Shown piece by piece: positions 43,444 to 53,672 of a stretch of 64,000 nt of DNA. Position 1 is the first letter of the stretch, and every line of letters starts with the position of its first letter. The notes under the pieces are model-generated. The model ran no database searches, was not told where the DNA came from, and saw only the letters and a program-made list of their open reading frames with translations. The position numbers and the translations under genes are program-made. The DNA lies in assembly GCF_001544275.1 (NCBI RefSeq), contig NZ_BCQE01000018.1, positions 1 to 64,000 of the forward strand. Direction: 5' to 3'. The stretch comes from Enterococcus gallinarum NBRC 100675. GTDB taxonomy: Bacteria > Bacillota > Bacilli > Lactobacillales > Enterococcaceae.

Positions 43444-43866
43444 TCAATGGGATTTTTCCGTAACTTCTTTCTCTCTTTTTAGGATTGCTGTCAAATCTGC
43501 GAGATATTTCTCCTGTTGCTTCTTCAAATATCTTTTAGCAAATGGTTTCAAATAAAACTTCTTCAGCGTTATCTCTTCCGTAAAGATCATATCTGTCTGA
43601 GCACCTGATTTGGTGAATTTTCCTTGCCAACGCCCTCGCATATTTGTGTTTTCCATCGTAAATGAATACAACGTGAAAGGCTCTTTGTCGATAATCGTAA
43701 ATGTTGTGGGATACCCGCTTTTTGTGTATTCGATAAACTGCCTTTCATTGATCACCTCAATTTTACTTAAATCACTTCGCCAGGAATAGTCCTGAAGATT
43801 GGTGACAATTTGCCAGATCTTTTGGATATCCTGATCAATACTGGCACGAATCGTTGCCTTGACCAT
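43444..43866 (-). CDS. SRPBCC-family protein
   Basis: The 140-aa protein has the START/SRPBCC pattern: KATIRASIDQDIQKIWQIVT at the N-terminus, YSWRSDLSKIEV, then ..RGRWQGKF.. strands and a long C-terminal helix (KRYLKKQQEKYLADLTAIL). Such proteins bind hydrophobic ligands, and the ligand here is unknown. Confidence 0.7.
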   Translation of the reverse strand: MVKATIRASIDQDIQKIWQIVTNLQDYSWRSDLSKIEVINERQFIEYTKSGYPTTFTIIDKEPFTLYSFTMENTNMRGRWQGKFTKSGAQTDMIFTEEITLKKFYLKPFAKRYLKKQQEKYLADLTAILKREKEVTEKSH

Positions 43867-44001
43867 AGAGTTCCTCCGTTATCGTTAATTTGTGTTGGTA
43901 TCTGTCCAAGAAATGCTCATTCGTTCAACGTTCTTTTAAGAAGATTCTCATGGAACGCAGTCGCCGCTCCTTTCCATTCGTCCCTTCAATAAGTGAAGGG
44001 C

Positions 44002-45000
44002 TCAGACTATTTCTGTCAGGACAAATGGCTTCACATACGTTTCTACAAAGTCGACCCGATCAAGGACCGTAGGTTTGAAATACGCGGTTACAGCAATAAC
44101 CAGTTTGTTTTTCGAATCAACGTAAATGACATTGCCGCTATTGCCAATTGCTGAATAGACATTCTGCTTTGGGTCTAGTATCCACCATAAATACCCATAG
44201 TGCATCTGCTGAAATTGGATTAGAGCTGGCTGCGTTGGTGTACTCATTTCTGCGATCCATTCAGCAGAGACAATTTGTTTTCCTTTGTGTCGGCCTTGGT
44301 TCAAGCAGAGTTCGCCAATTTTCGCCATATCGCTGGCTGACAAGCACAAACCATAACCAGCTGTACCAACACCCAATGGATCACAAAACCAACCCGGCTC
44401 CTTTGGCTCTTTTCCGATGGTGAACTGCTTGTGTTCTGCTGCTGTTTCGGCATGGTAATTGTGATGTCGACTAACGCCGATGGGTTCAAATCAATAGCTG
44501 TTTGCAAAATCAACCGTGGTCATTTTTGTTGCTTGGCATAATAAACCAGTCAAAATATGCAGACAAACTGTTCGATAATCAAATTGATTCGTCAACCCTT
44601 TTCTTCCACCCAAAAAGTCTAAAGAAGCTTTCGTCCAATCTTGGCTAGTACAGACTTTTGTCCAAGGATCTCCTTTTCCTTTATAAGGTGCCTGCATGGT
44701 GAGTAAGTGTTTGATGGTCACGTCATAGATCGTTTTTTCTCCTCGTTTCACGCTATAATCAGGAAAATAATCAAGGACTTTATCTTCAATACTATGAATT
44801 TTTCCCTGATCGATGGCGATTCCGATCAACAACGATACTACGCTTTTTGTCGCCGACATCACATGGCAAGCATCATTTCTCTGATAATGATTCCATTCAT
44901 CTGAATAGACTTCTTCGTGGTTCTTGTATGCAACAATTTGACAAATATTTGGCTGGGTACTCGTAATCAACTCATGCAATTCTGCTTTTTTCATCATCAT
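44002..45000 (-). pseudogene. serine hydrolase (beta-lactamase class C fold) with one nonsense codon
   Basis: The frame runs from MMMKKAELHELI (45000, with AAAGGAG upstream) to 44002 and is interrupted only by TGA at 44491-44493 after ...VDFANSY. The same frame resumes with FEPIGVSRH. It contains the SxxK motif SATK (MSATKSVVSLLIG), the Tyr motif in DYRTVCLHIL, and a final region NSGNVIYVDSKNKLVIAVTA. The intact product would have 332 aa. A TTA or TTG Leu codon changed to TGA is the simplest origin. Confidence 0.75.
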
Positions 45001-45236
45001 TCTCCTTTCAAGAATAAGCATAAATCCATTAAAAATAGATTACAAGGTTCCTTCTTCGGAGAATTAAAATTTTCAGAACAGTTTTGCATTCAATTGATTT
45101 CTTCCATGCTTTGAAAAAAGCGACACTCAAAGTCAGTTTATGACCAACAGAACCCAGTAATTAGAGAACACTACCTAAACCTTTCACAATGAGTTTAAGA
45201 GCGGAATCAGCCAATAATCGACAGGACTTTCTTTGA

Positions 45237-45776
45237 TCACATGTCAACAATTTTTCTTACAGTATTGGCTGTTCGGATGGTCAGTTGATCCTTTACCTTT
45301 GGCTTTGCGGTCTTTGCCCACCAATTTGTTTTTTGATGTTCTTTGCGAATAAAGGACCAAAAGACAATGTCTTTATAAGGATACACTCTTTCAAAATCCG
45401 CTTTTGGTTCACCAATCTCAGTCAGTAAAACTTCAAAAGACAATGGCTTCATCATAAATATGACGTTGTCATAAATTTCTTTGTTCTCATCTCCCCACCA
45501 TTCAGGAGCATTTGCTAATAATTCTTTTAGTTTGGCTTGTAAAACCACATGAATGGGAATGTCTAACTCAAAGCCGAGCTTGATCCTTGTTCTCATTTTA
45601 TTGGCTAAAATCTGTGGGTCCTCTCTGTTACTGGAAAAGATAACATTGCCACTGTTTAGATAAGTGACAACATCTGTAAATTCGTCTTTCTTTAATTCTT
45701 CTTTTAATTCAGACATACTCAACTTATTTTTCCCGCCGACATTGATTCCCCTTAATAAAGCAACATATCGATCCAT
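45237..45776 (-). CDS. DUF1697 protein
   Basis: The 179-aa protein starts with YVALLRGINVGGKNKLSM and continues with VTYLNSGNVIFSS, the signature of DUF1697. The family has no firmly known function. It lies alone between acetyltransferase and hydrolase genes. Confidence 0.8.
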   Translation of the reverse strand: MDRYVALLRGINVGGKNKLSMSELKEELKKDEFTDVVTYLNSGNVIFSSNREDPQILANKMRTRIKLGFELDIPIHVVLQAKLKELLANAPEWWGDENKEIYDNVIFMMKPLSFEVLLTEIGEPKADFERVYPYKDIVFWSFIRKEHQKTNWWAKTAKPKVKDQLTIRTANTVRKIVDM

Positions 45777-45924
45777 TCTTCTGACTCCTTTACCAGGTTC
45801 ACTTTCGTTTCTGCACCAAGAACACTTTTAAAGAAAAGTTCTTTTCGTCTCTAGTCCACTTCAACACACCTATTTACTTCTAGATAAAAAGCATAGTTTT
45901 CGTAACTGCCTTGCTTTTCAACAT

Positions 45925-46407
45925 TCATTCTGAAAGATCTTTGAAATAAAGCCCAGTTCCTTCATCCAATTCAAAGCCGTTTTTTTCCAACACAGCGATT
46001 GAAACTTGATTTTCTGGCACTGGATCTGCAATGATTCGACGAGCCTGTTCATGGCTCATGATATGGATGACGAGTGCTTTGATCAGCATATTTCCAAATC
46101 CTTTTTTGAGATACGTCTCTTCCCCAATGAAATAATCAATGCCAAATGTTCCAGCCGGCTCATGTTCCCATGGATACCCTTTAACGGTCTTTTCACACAC
46201 GTAATATTGGCAGAATCCGATGGGCTTATCATCAAGAAGGACGATAAAATGATGGATATAATCAAATTCTCCTGTTTCATTTCTGATTTCCGTCAACCAA
46301 TCTTCTGCCGAACCAAGCCATTTCTTGATATACTCTTTTCTTAACCAGCGATCGACTAGTTCGATCTCATTGGTCAATGGACGAAGTGTCAAACAAGTTT
46401 CTGTCAT
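45925..46407 (-). CDS. GNAT acetyltransferase, AAC(6')-like group
   Basis: The 160-aa protein has the GNAT pattern of the RimJ/AAC(6') type: TLRPLTN.IELVDRWL, GTFGIDYFIGEETYLKKGFG, then IIADPVPENQVSIAVLEKNGF. The DYFIG motif is shared with aminoglycoside 6'-acetyltransferases, but also with other GNATs. It is not AAC(6')-Ii by sequence. Resistance activity is unproven. Confidence 0.65.
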   Translation of the reverse strand: MTETCLTLRPLTNEIELVDRWLRKEYIKKWLGSAEDWLTEIRNETGEFDYIHHFIVLLDDKPIGFCQYYVCEKTVKGYPWEHEPAGTFGIDYFIGEETYLKKGFGNMLIKALVIHIMSHEQARRIIADPVPENQVSIAVLEKNGFELDEGTGLYFKDLSE

Positions 46408-46443
46408 TTTCTTGCCTCCTGTTCTGCTGAATTGCCAAAAATG

Positions 46444-47268
46444 CTATGCTAAGTTGGTTAATATTTCTTGATAACGTTTCGTTGCTAATTGACTGGCCTG
46501 TCCCTTTTTACAAAAATTCATCTTTCCTAACTTCGGCACAACACGTTCTACAATGACTTTGCCCTCTACTAATTTTGTTTCAAATTGGTGTAACGCTTCC
46601 AAAAAGCGCTCATCTCGTTTCGCATAAGGGTAAAAGGACAAAACATACAGATAATAAAAGAGATTATATCCCCTGAAAGGGTATTCCGTCTGCATAAACA
46701 GCGTGCCAATGCCATAATGACAAGGACTGATTGGCTTTTTCAGTCTCCAATGCGTCAACAGAAACTCGATCGCAGGATGGATAACCGCTTGATTCTTTGC
46801 GAATGGACTATAGCGAAAGGCATCTAATACCGTTAATGTCGTCATCGGTGTAGAATACTCCGTTTCAGGTCCTCGACCAAAGCTATACTTGTTGCATTTC
46901 CAACCCCCATCTTCTTGCTGTGTGGAAATAAAATAGTCGAAGGTCTTAAGAAGCCGTTGATCTTCCGCATAACCGAGAACACAAAGGTTCCTTAGGGCTA
47001 ACGCCGTATGGCAAGGATACAGCCCACCAGATGGGGAAGTTTTGAAACGACCATCTTCTTTCCAAGTGCTGAAAATCAGCTCCGCTGTTTCTGTTAGGAT
47101 CGCATCCTGGGGAGACACTCCCAGTTCAAGTAAGTACATCGGACTTTCCAACGTGGTAAACGGAGCCCCTTTCAATAATTTTCGGTCCTCAGTCGTCCAG
47201 TAATCGGCGCCATTGTCGTATCGATGTGCGATAATCTCTTCTATGTCTTCCAAATAAAGTTTATCCAT
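46444..47268 (-). CDS. prenyltransferase/squalene-oxidase-repeat protein
   Basis: The 274-aa protein has alpha/alpha-barrel repeats of the terpene-cyclase type (ISTQQEDGGWKCNKYSFG, YSTPMTTLTVLDAFR, AIEFLLTHW). It has no signal peptide and lacks a clear DxDD or metal motif. A related gene at 57711-58620 is dead. The substrate is unknown; such proteins are often annotated only by fold. Confidence 0.65.
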   Translation of the reverse strand: MDKLYLEDIEEIIAHRYDNGADYWTTEDRKLLKGAPFTTLESPMYLLELGVSPQDAILTETAELIFSTWKEDGRFKTSPSGGLYPCHTALALRNLCVLGYAEDQRLLKTFDYFISTQQEDGGWKCNKYSFGRGPETEYSTPMTTLTVLDAFRYSPFAKNQAVIHPAIEFLLTHWRLKKPISPCHYGIGTLFMQTEYPFRGYNLFYYLYVLSFYPYAKRDERFLEALHQFETKLVEGKVIVERVVPKLGKMNFCKKGQASQLATKRYQEILTNLA

Positions 47269-47577
47269 AGCCTTCTCCTCTGCCTAAATTAGACTGCAAG
47301 CAAATATAAACTGGATTTCCTGTAAAAAAACTTAGTAGCACGTCTCTAGCAACTCTCCTTGTTTCTCTGGTCAATCCTGTTCGAAGAAAACCCGATAAGC
47401 ATTCGTTTTGCAGGATTTTTGTCATTTTTTCAACCGAATGTCTTGAACGGTGAGTGAAAAACTATCGCATTGATTTTCCTCAAGTTTACTATTTCCCTGT
47501 TTGAAAGTAAAATGGAGAATGAATCAATCATCTACTTCAGAAGTTACCAATTTTGATTAAATTGGTTTGCCTTTGAA

Positions 47578-47611
47578 AACAAAAAGACGACTCTTTTGCA
47601 GAGACGTCTTT
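47578..47611 (-). terminator. terminator of the marR-flavodoxin operon
   Basis: The stem AAAGACG/CGTCTTT is followed by TTTTTG on the minus strand. The rest of the 47269-47676 intergenic region shows no gene. Confidence 0.55.
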
Positions 47612-47676
47612 AACAATCCATTCAATCCACATGTAAGATGAATCATCCACCTCATTAAGTGTATGACTTTATCAGT

Positions 47677-48216
47677 TTAACTTTCCTTCTCAACTAACTT
47701 TCTTACATAAGCTACCAACGGTTCAATAGCGGTTCTATCACTAAAATCGACCGTCTGTCCATATGTTTCGATCAATGCTTTGTTTTCCGAAGTAAGTTCA
47801 GCATCAGGTACTTTTTTTAACGAGTTTATTATCACTTTTAACAGCAGTTTATTTGCCATGCTTAATTGTGTATAATCGATTCCGCCTCGAAAATGAAAAA
47901 TACCTTCGGGAATGCTTTTTAATTTTTGAAGACTCTTATCTAAATCAGCATAATCCGTACCGACGGGATCGCTCAGACCAACTGTAAATACAACCAGATG
48001 ATCGAAAAGGTTTCGTTTCAGTAAATCAACACCAGTGATTTTCCCAGCATAAATAGGACCCCCAAAAATGACAAATGAATATTTACGCAATTCTACGTCT
48101 TTGACTTTTTTCCCGTCGATAAGTGCTGCGTTCAACTCTTCTGCAATCCATCTGGCATATTTTTCTGTCATCCCATGTTTAGAAAAGTATACAACCGCTA
48201 GGTTATCCTTCATCAT
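47677..48216 (-). CDS. flavodoxin-domain protein (HemG-like)
   Basis: The 179-aa protein has a phosphate-binding loop FSKHGMTEKYAR and FVIFGGPIYAGKITG, the flavodoxin pattern of HemG/flavodoxin-like oxidoreductases. It overlaps the MarR gene by 14 nt, so the two form an operon under probable MarR control. Confidence 0.75.
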   Translation of the reverse strand: MMKDNLAVVYFSKHGMTEKYARWIAEELNAALIDGKKVKDVELRKYSFVIFGGPIYAGKITGVDLLKRNLFDHLVVFTVGLSDPVGTDYADLDKSLQKLKSIPEGIFHFRGGIDYTQLSMANKLLLKVIINSLKKVPDAELTSENKALIETYGQTVDFSDRTAIEPLVAYVRKLVEKES

Positions 48217-48670
48217 GATCCATCTCCTTGATTATGCGTTCCAGATTCTCTATCATCTTTAGTGTGACTTGAGAAGCAATTGCCAATTCATTGTCTGTCA
48301 TTCCTGTAAAAACTTTATCTCGAAAATCTTGACTTTCTTTTTCACTTTGTTTTGCCAACTGTTGTCCTTTTTTTGTCACGAAAACTTCTTTGACCCGCTT
48401 ATCTTGGGCACTCTGATTAACTGATACAAGTCCTTCTTTTTCCATTGTGTCGAGCATCTTGGCAATATTTTGTCTTGTTGTATTCATCGTACTCGCTAAA
48501 TCATTGACGCTAGGTACACTCACTTTAGAAAGTTCTCTAAGATTCATTAGTAAAAACCATTGTTTCGTGGTTAATCCAGTGACAGATTTGTCTCCTGCAA
48601 ATTGGAGCTTGTTCGCTAGGATAAATGTTCCACCAAATAATAGATGTCTAGGATTTTCTGGGGCCTTCAT
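48203..48670 (-). CDS. MarR-family regulator
   Basis: The start is MKAPENPRHLL at 48670 with AAAGGGAAA upstream. The 155-aa product has the winged helix-turn-helix of MarR proteins (SVNDLASTMNTTRQNIAKML, then DKRVKEVFVTKKGQQLA). It probably represses itself and the flavodoxin gene through the palindrome at 48696-48708. Confidence 0.82.
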   Translation of the reverse strand: MKAPENPRHLLFGGTFILANKLQFAGDKSVTGLTTKQWFLLMNLRELSKVSVPSVNDLASTMNTTRQNIAKMLDTMEKEGLVSVNQSAQDKRVKEVFVTKKGQQLAKQSEKESQDFRDKVFTGMTDNELAIASQVTLKMIENLERIIKEMDHDEG

Positions 48671-48687
48671 CAGCATTTCCCTTTCAT

Positions 48688-48727
48688 AATAGGTAATAGG
48701 TTACCTATATTATATGCAACCTATTGC
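48688..48727. promoter_or_regulatory. MarR operator region
   Basis: ATAGGTTACCTAT is a perfect palindrome at 48696-48708. Further half sites (AATAGGTA and CCTATTGC) flank it upstream of marR. Confidence 0.6.
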
Positions 48728-48892
48728 TTATTATCAAGATTAAGTTGTTGCTTTTAGGACATTTCGGTACAAGGAAAGAATGAAATAATCAGCAATGATT
48801 TCACCTATTATTTGAAAGAACTGAGTGTTCAAAAAAAGCGGTAATTACTGTAATCGATACAGTTATTTGATAATTTTATTGATCTAGTTTTT

Positions 48893-48928
48893 CAAAAAAA
48901 AACCTTGCCTAGAAAATAGGTCAAGGTT
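48893..48928 (-). terminator. terminator of mcrBC
   Basis: The stem AACCTTG/CAAGGTT followed by TTTTTTTTT on the minus strand overlaps the last codons of mcrC. Confidence 0.75.
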
Positions 48929-49979
48929 GGAAAAATTGGGAGGCATGTTTCAACAATTCATTTTTTATATCTTCAAAAGTTTGATTCAAGTCCAGTGTCA
49001 CTACACTAATCGGATAGCCATTTAATTCATAGTGATGGTTTGGCTGATGTTCCTCTATCGTTTTAGCATAGAGGAGCATGCCTCCTACTACTTCACCATC
49101 TTTTGAAATCCAGTTATTAACGTAAGTGAAAATTTGATAAAGATTAGCAGTCTTTTGCTTTGCATCGCTCCCAATAAATCTGGTCGCCATATTCTCAGAA
49201 TAAAACTTTGTATCCACAATTAAGGTCTTAGCACCATCACTCAAAACAATGTCAGTTTGCATATTCGGCAAAGCTTCAATGAAACCATCCCCTACTATCC
49301 ATGGAATTTGTGGGTGTGTCACTTTGTAGCAGGTATCACGTTTATAGAAAGCAAATACAAATTTTTCGTAGAGTGACGATAATCGCTGTTCATCTTTCAT
49401 TTCTCTTATCCATTGCTCTTCATTCGACTCATCCAAGAGTAACTCTTCATACAAATATCTACAGACATCAATAAGAAACTGATAACGTATATTTTGTCGA
49501 TTATATTCAACTTTCTTCCAAAGTCTAAGTGATAGCTCAATGTCTGTTACATCGGAAAAATATGGTAATAACCCAAAGAAAAATCTCTTATCTGGCTTTG
49601 AAATATCTGGTAATTTATAGAGATATTGAATTGTTGCCTTTAAAATCTGATTTAGAAGCACATCCTCAGAGAACACATCGTATAGAACTACTAATTTTTT
49701 ATCCACCAGGGCATTTTGCTTGATGGAAGAACCAATATCAATTTTCCCCTTGATGACTGTTGTCCTATCAGTTTCTTGAACGTAATCTTTAATTAGACCA
49801 CCTCGAATTAAAACAGGAAGACCGATTTTCAAAATCTCAATGTATAAACCTTTCACGTTATCAAACTGCTCAACATTCATTCGTTGATATTCTGATAGTC
49901 CAATTGTTTGGTAAGCATAAGACAGCATGTAATAGATATTTCGAATCGGTATCTTAGAGTTTTTTTCCATCATAAGCAT
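48921..49979 (-). CDS. mcrC: McrC-like nuclease subunit
   Basis: The 352-aa protein has the McrC layout. It begins IPIRNIYYMLSYAY, and the C-terminal nuclease core shows TDIVLSDGAKTLIVDTKFYS (PD-(D/E)XK: D...DTK). It overlaps the mcrB stop by 26 nt. With McrB it should cut modified DNA (type IV restriction). Confidence 0.85.
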   Translation of the reverse strand: MLMMEKNSKIPIRNIYYMLSYAYQTIGLSEYQRMNVEQFDNVKGLYIEILKIGLPVLIRGGLIKDYVQETDRTTVIKGKIDIGSSIKQNALVDKKLVVLYDVFSEDVLLNQILKATIQYLYKLPDISKPDKRFFFGLLPYFSDVTDIELSLRLWKKVEYNRQNIRYQFLIDVCRYLYEELLLDESNEEQWIREMKDEQRLSSLYEKFVFAFYKRDTCYKVTHPQIPWIVGDGFIEALPNMQTDIVLSDGAKTLIVDTKFYSENMATRFIGSDAKQKTANLYQIFTYVNNWISKDGEVVGGMLLYAKTIEEHQPNHHYELNGYPISVVTLDLNQTFEDIKNELLKHASQFFQP

Positions 49980-52059
49980 TCCTTAACTTATTCGCCCAGC
50001 TCTCAGCTTTATCTTCATCATCAAACCAATACTCATAGAGTTGAGGAATAATTTCATATTCTACTACTTCAATAAGTCTTGATTCTGCGTCTATGGAAAA
50101 TGCATCACCAACAAAATAGCTATGACCGATTTGGAAACCTTTACCAAGCTCAGCTATAATGGTTTTATTTAGAGATATGATTATTTCTATTACTTTGATC
50201 ATCTTAATCGGTGAACCAATATTATTGATATATTCAGTGAACGTTGAATTTTCAAAAGCTGGTGCTATATCGTAAAAAGAAAATCTACGTCTCAATGCAT
50301 AATCCAGCAATGCTAGACTTCTGTCGGCTGTATTCATCATACCAATAATATAAAGATTGGCCGGTACTGAAAATTTTTCATTTGAATAGAGCAGATTGAC
50401 TGATTTGCCGCGTTTGTCAGTCTCAATTAACATCATGAGTTCTCCTAGAATCTTACTCATGTTCCCACGGTTTATTTCATCAATGATGAAAAAGTAGTCT
50501 CTTTCAGGATCACGAGAAGCTTTACGTGCAAATTTAACAAATGGTCCTTGTTTCAATTCAAAACCATCACTATCCACTTTGGGGCGATATCCTTCAATAA
50601 AATCTTCGTAACTATAGCTCTGATGGAATTGAATCATTTGAATCCGCGAATCATCTTTCTCTTCCATCATTAGATATGCCAATCTGTCAGCGATAAAAGT
50701 TTTTCCTACTCCGGGAGCACCTTTCAAAATCAAATTTTTCTTATTTTGTAAAACTGATTGAAGCTTTCCAAGAGCATGTTCATCAATGTATACTTCTGAA
50801 AGAAAATCTTCTCTGGAATATGATTCATTCTCTCTAGCTGATGGTCTTGATTCCACATATCGAATATAATAGTCAATAGAACTTCCTGATACACCCTTGT
50901 ATCTGTCGTAGGTTTCATCATTAAGAACCGTTTCCTTGATATTCTTTAACGCTTCGGTATCAGTTTCACCGAAAATAATCACTGTAAACGTAACTTCAAT
51001 ACTTTTGAGAGAAGAAATCTTTTGACTGATAGTTTTATCATTTAATAATTCTCCATTTTGCTGTACCTGTTGCGAAAGCCAAACTTTGAATTCATTAATT
51101 AAATGTAACTTTTCATCAATTGGCTCTCCATTGATGTGCTGATCCAAGTAAACAATAAAATCAGGATAATTATTGAGGTTAGTCAGCATTTTTTGTGAAA
51201 CTTGGTCGCTTAAGTTCCATGACCCCTTATTCGTCCAGTCTATATTGTGACGATGCTTATATTTTGAAACATTGCTATCAAAGTAGTAATCTCCATTAAC
51301 AACACCTTTTCCAACAATATGGTTACCATTTGTTTTTGCATAAACAATGTCACCAGGCTTAATTTCTCTGTAGAAGTCCCAAATCTCTTTTGCTTCATTT
51401 AATGAATTTTTTTTATCTTTCCGATGTTCTGAGATAGCCTTCTGGATGTCAAGTCTATTCTCATATTGATTTAAATCTTCAAGAAAGTCCCAATCAAACC
51501 CTATGATTTCCGATTGAAAAAGTTCTTGCCAAAGATTAGCGTCATCGCCTGGAACATAGAGCCAGTAATTCACACTGTCATCAACTTGACCATCTAAGCT
51601 CGAAGACTTTTGTTCTCTCTTCGGGTAAATCTTTTCTGGATTTTCAGTATAGTACAAAAACTTTAGATATGATCTCAAGATTGTTCCTAACTGCGCTATA
51701 CCACCATAATTAGTCGGTTGGCTTCGATTCCCATTGTCATAATCCATTTGTGCATAATGACGTTTAAAGGATTCGTTGATCTTTACAAATTCCTTAGTGT
51801 ATTTTTTCCTTTTCCCTTTCATCAGTTCTAATAATGAACTGTCCTTATCTCCAGTAATCTTCTGATATACTTCTTTAAACTCATCATATGTCTCGTAGTA
51901 AAAAAAATTTTCAAAATAGCTGTTACTTAATTCAAATTTGCTCAACAATAACCCAAGTTTTTCAAGATACGGTGTGTACCAGATCCCAGTTTTCTCACCT
52001 AGGTTATCTTTTGCCCAGTCCCTAAAAAGTTGTTTACGTATTTCCATTGAATTGCCCAT
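49954..52059 (-). CDS. mcrB: McrB-like GTPase subunit of type IV restriction
   Basis: The 701-aa protein has a C-terminal AAA+ GTPase: Walker A GAPGVGKTFIADRL (about 450), FFIIDEINRGNMSKILGEL as Walker B, MNTADRSLALLDYALRRRF sensor region. The N-terminal half has a different, probably DNA-reading part, including an EVE/PUA-like stretch (IKPGDIVYAKTNGNHIVGKG) that could recognise modified bases. It lies close to a conjugative element, so it may act against incoming modified DNA. Confidence 0.87.
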   Translation of the reverse strand: MGNSMEIRKQLFRDWAKDNLGEKTGIWYTPYLEKLGLLLSKFELSNSYFENFFYYETYDEFKEVYQKITGDKDSSLLELMKGKRKKYTKEFVKINESFKRHYAQMDYDNGNRSQPTNYGGIAQLGTILRSYLKFLYYTENPEKIYPKREQKSSSLDGQVDDSVNYWLYVPGDDANLWQELFQSEIIGFDWDFLEDLNQYENRLDIQKAISEHRKDKKNSLNEAKEIWDFYREIKPGDIVYAKTNGNHIVGKGVVNGDYYFDSNVSKYKHRHNIDWTNKGSWNLSDQVSQKMLTNLNNYPDFIVYLDQHINGEPIDEKLHLINEFKVWLSQQVQQNGELLNDKTISQKISSLKSIEVTFTVIIFGETDTEALKNIKETVLNDETYDRYKGVSGSSIDYYIRYVESRPSARENESYSREDFLSEVYIDEHALGKLQSVLQNKKNLILKGAPGVGKTFIADRLAYLMMEEKDDSRIQMIQFHQSYSYEDFIEGYRPKVDSDGFELKQGPFVKFARKASRDPERDYFFIIDEINRGNMSKILGELMMLIETDKRGKSVNLLYSNEKFSVPANLYIIGMMNTADRSLALLDYALRRRFSFYDIAPAFENSTFTEYINNIGSPIKMIKVIEIIISLNKTIIAELGKGFQIGHSYFVGDAFSIDAESRLIEVVEYEIIPQLYEYWFDDEDKAESWANKLRNAYDGKKL

Positions 52060-52295
52060 CTAATCCACCTCACCAGAACAAATAAAAGTATCTTCAATTA
52101 TATCACGGAAAATTTTTTTGTTGTATATCATCCAAAACTGTTATGAATACTAAAAATTTTGTTCACGCACCCAGCTATACCATTCTCCAACTTATTTCCT
52201 AATCTATATCTTTTCACCTTATCAATCTGTTTCTCCAAACTAAAACAAAGAGCCAGAACCAAAATGTCCCAACTCTCAGTATATCATATCTCACT

Positions 52296-53672
52296 CTATC
52301 TATTTTCAAGACGTATCAACAAGACCACACATTCCACATGAGTGGTTTGTGGGAATAGATCAACTGGCTGGATTTGTTTTGTCACATAGCCTTCTTCTGC
52401 GAATAGCGCTAGGTCACGTGCCAGTGTGGCTGGGTTGCAGGAAATATAAACAATGCGCTCTGGCTTAACCGCAGCCGTTGTCTCGATAAAGCTAGCTTCT
52501 AGACCTTTTCTTGGCGGATCGACAAAGACAACAGTTGGCTGAATGCCTTCACGTAACCATTGAGGCATAATCTTCTCCGCTTTGCCTACAAAGTAATGAA
52601 CATTTTCTAAGCCATTTCTCGCAGCATTTGCTTTGGCATCTTCGACCGCTTCAGCAACAACTTCCATTCCGAGAACTTCTTGGACACGATCAGCTAAACT
52701 GATTCCGATGGTTCCAATGCCGGCATATGCATCCACGACAATGTCATCCGGCTGTAGATCTGCTAATTCAAACGCTTTTTGATACAGCACTTCTGTTTGG
52801 GCCGTATTGACTTGGTAGAAAGATTTGGCAGAGATTTGGAACGTCTTATCGAACAATTGGTCATCAATCGAAGCTTTTCCATAAAGGACTTTCTCTGCAT
52901 CACCCATGATGACATTGGTTTTTTCTTCATTGATATTTTGGATCACCGATACTACTTCAGGAAGCTCTTCATGAATGACTTCAGCAATCTCTTCTCCTTT
53001 GAAAAACTTCGCTTTTCGTGTGACTAAAACGACCATCATTTCACCTGAGTGGTGTCCGCGACGGATCACAACGTGCCGTAAAAAGCCTTCGTGAGCTTCT
53101 TCGTTGTAGGCTTTGACGTTAAAACGCTGCAAAATGTTCCGCACGGTTACGATCGCTTGATCGATCGCCGGATCTTGGATATAGAAATCTTCGATTGGTA
53201 CCAGGGTATGACTATTTTTGCGGTAAAAACCAGTAGTCAACTGCCCTTTGATTTTTTGAACGGGAATCTGCGCTTTGTTACGGTAGCCAAAAGGTTGTTC
53301 CATGCCGATCGTAGGCAATACCTCAACTTGCGGCATTTTCGCGACTTTTGCTAAAACATTCTCTACTTGTTGTTGTTTGAATGCCAATTGTTTTTCGTAC
53401 TTCAGATGACTCAAAGGTGCGATACCGGTTCGCAATAAATCTTCATTAGGCAGTTCTTGACGATCTGGACTCGTTTGTAACAGTTTCATCACTTTGGCAA
53501 AACCAAATTTGTTGCCAACTTTCAACACTTTGACTAGCGCACGTTCGCCGGGTAATGTGTTTTCAATAAAAAGTAAATAGCCATCGACTTTGGCGATGCC
53601 GTTTCCTTCATGGGAAAGGTCTAAAATATCGACCTCAAGTTCCTGGTTCTTCTTAACAGGATAATTTTTCAT
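52296..53672 (-). CDS. rlmD: 23S rRNA (uracil-5)-methyltransferase, RlmD/RumA family
   Basis: The start is MKNYPVKKNQELEVD at 53672 with AAAGGAG upstream; longer in-frame starts lack one. The 458-aa product has an N-terminal TRAM domain, SAM-binding VDAYAGIGTIGISL, and the catalytic Cys in VYISCNPATLARDL. The family methylates U in 23S rRNA at position 1939 or, in some, 747 (RlmCD in Firmicutes). Confidence 0.85.
   Translation of the reverse strand: MKNYPVKKNQELEVDILDLSHEGNGIAKVDGYLLFIENTLPGERALVKVLKVGNKFGFAKVMKLLQTSPDRQELPNEDLLRTGIAPLSHLKYEKQLAFKQQQVENVLAKVAKMPQVEVLPTIGMEQPFGYRNKAQIPVQKIKGQLTTGFYRKNSHTLVPIEDFYIQDPAIDQAIVTVRNILQRFNVKAYNEEAHEGFLRHVVIRRGHHSGEMMVVLVTRKAKFFKGEEIAEVIHEELPEVVSVIQNINEEKTNVIMGDAEKVLYGKASIDDQLFDKTFQISAKSFYQVNTAQTEVLYQKAFELADLQPDDIVVDAYAGIGTIGISLADRVQEVLGMEVVAEAVEDAKANAARNGLENVHYFVGKAEKIMPQWLREGIQPTVVFVDPPRKGLEASFIETTAAVKPERIVYISCNPATLARDLALFAEEGYVTKQIQPVDLFPQTTHVECVVLLIRLENR

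Noticed and set aside
44002-45021. Serine hydrolase as two separate genes or a frameshift
   Set aside because: The parts are in the same frame and are separated by one TGA only, so it is a nonsense mutation.
45925-46407. Aminoglycoside resistance gene aac(6')-Ii
   Set aside because: The protein is a GNAT with AAC(6')-like motifs, but its sequence is not that of AAC(6')-Ii and resistance cannot be claimed.
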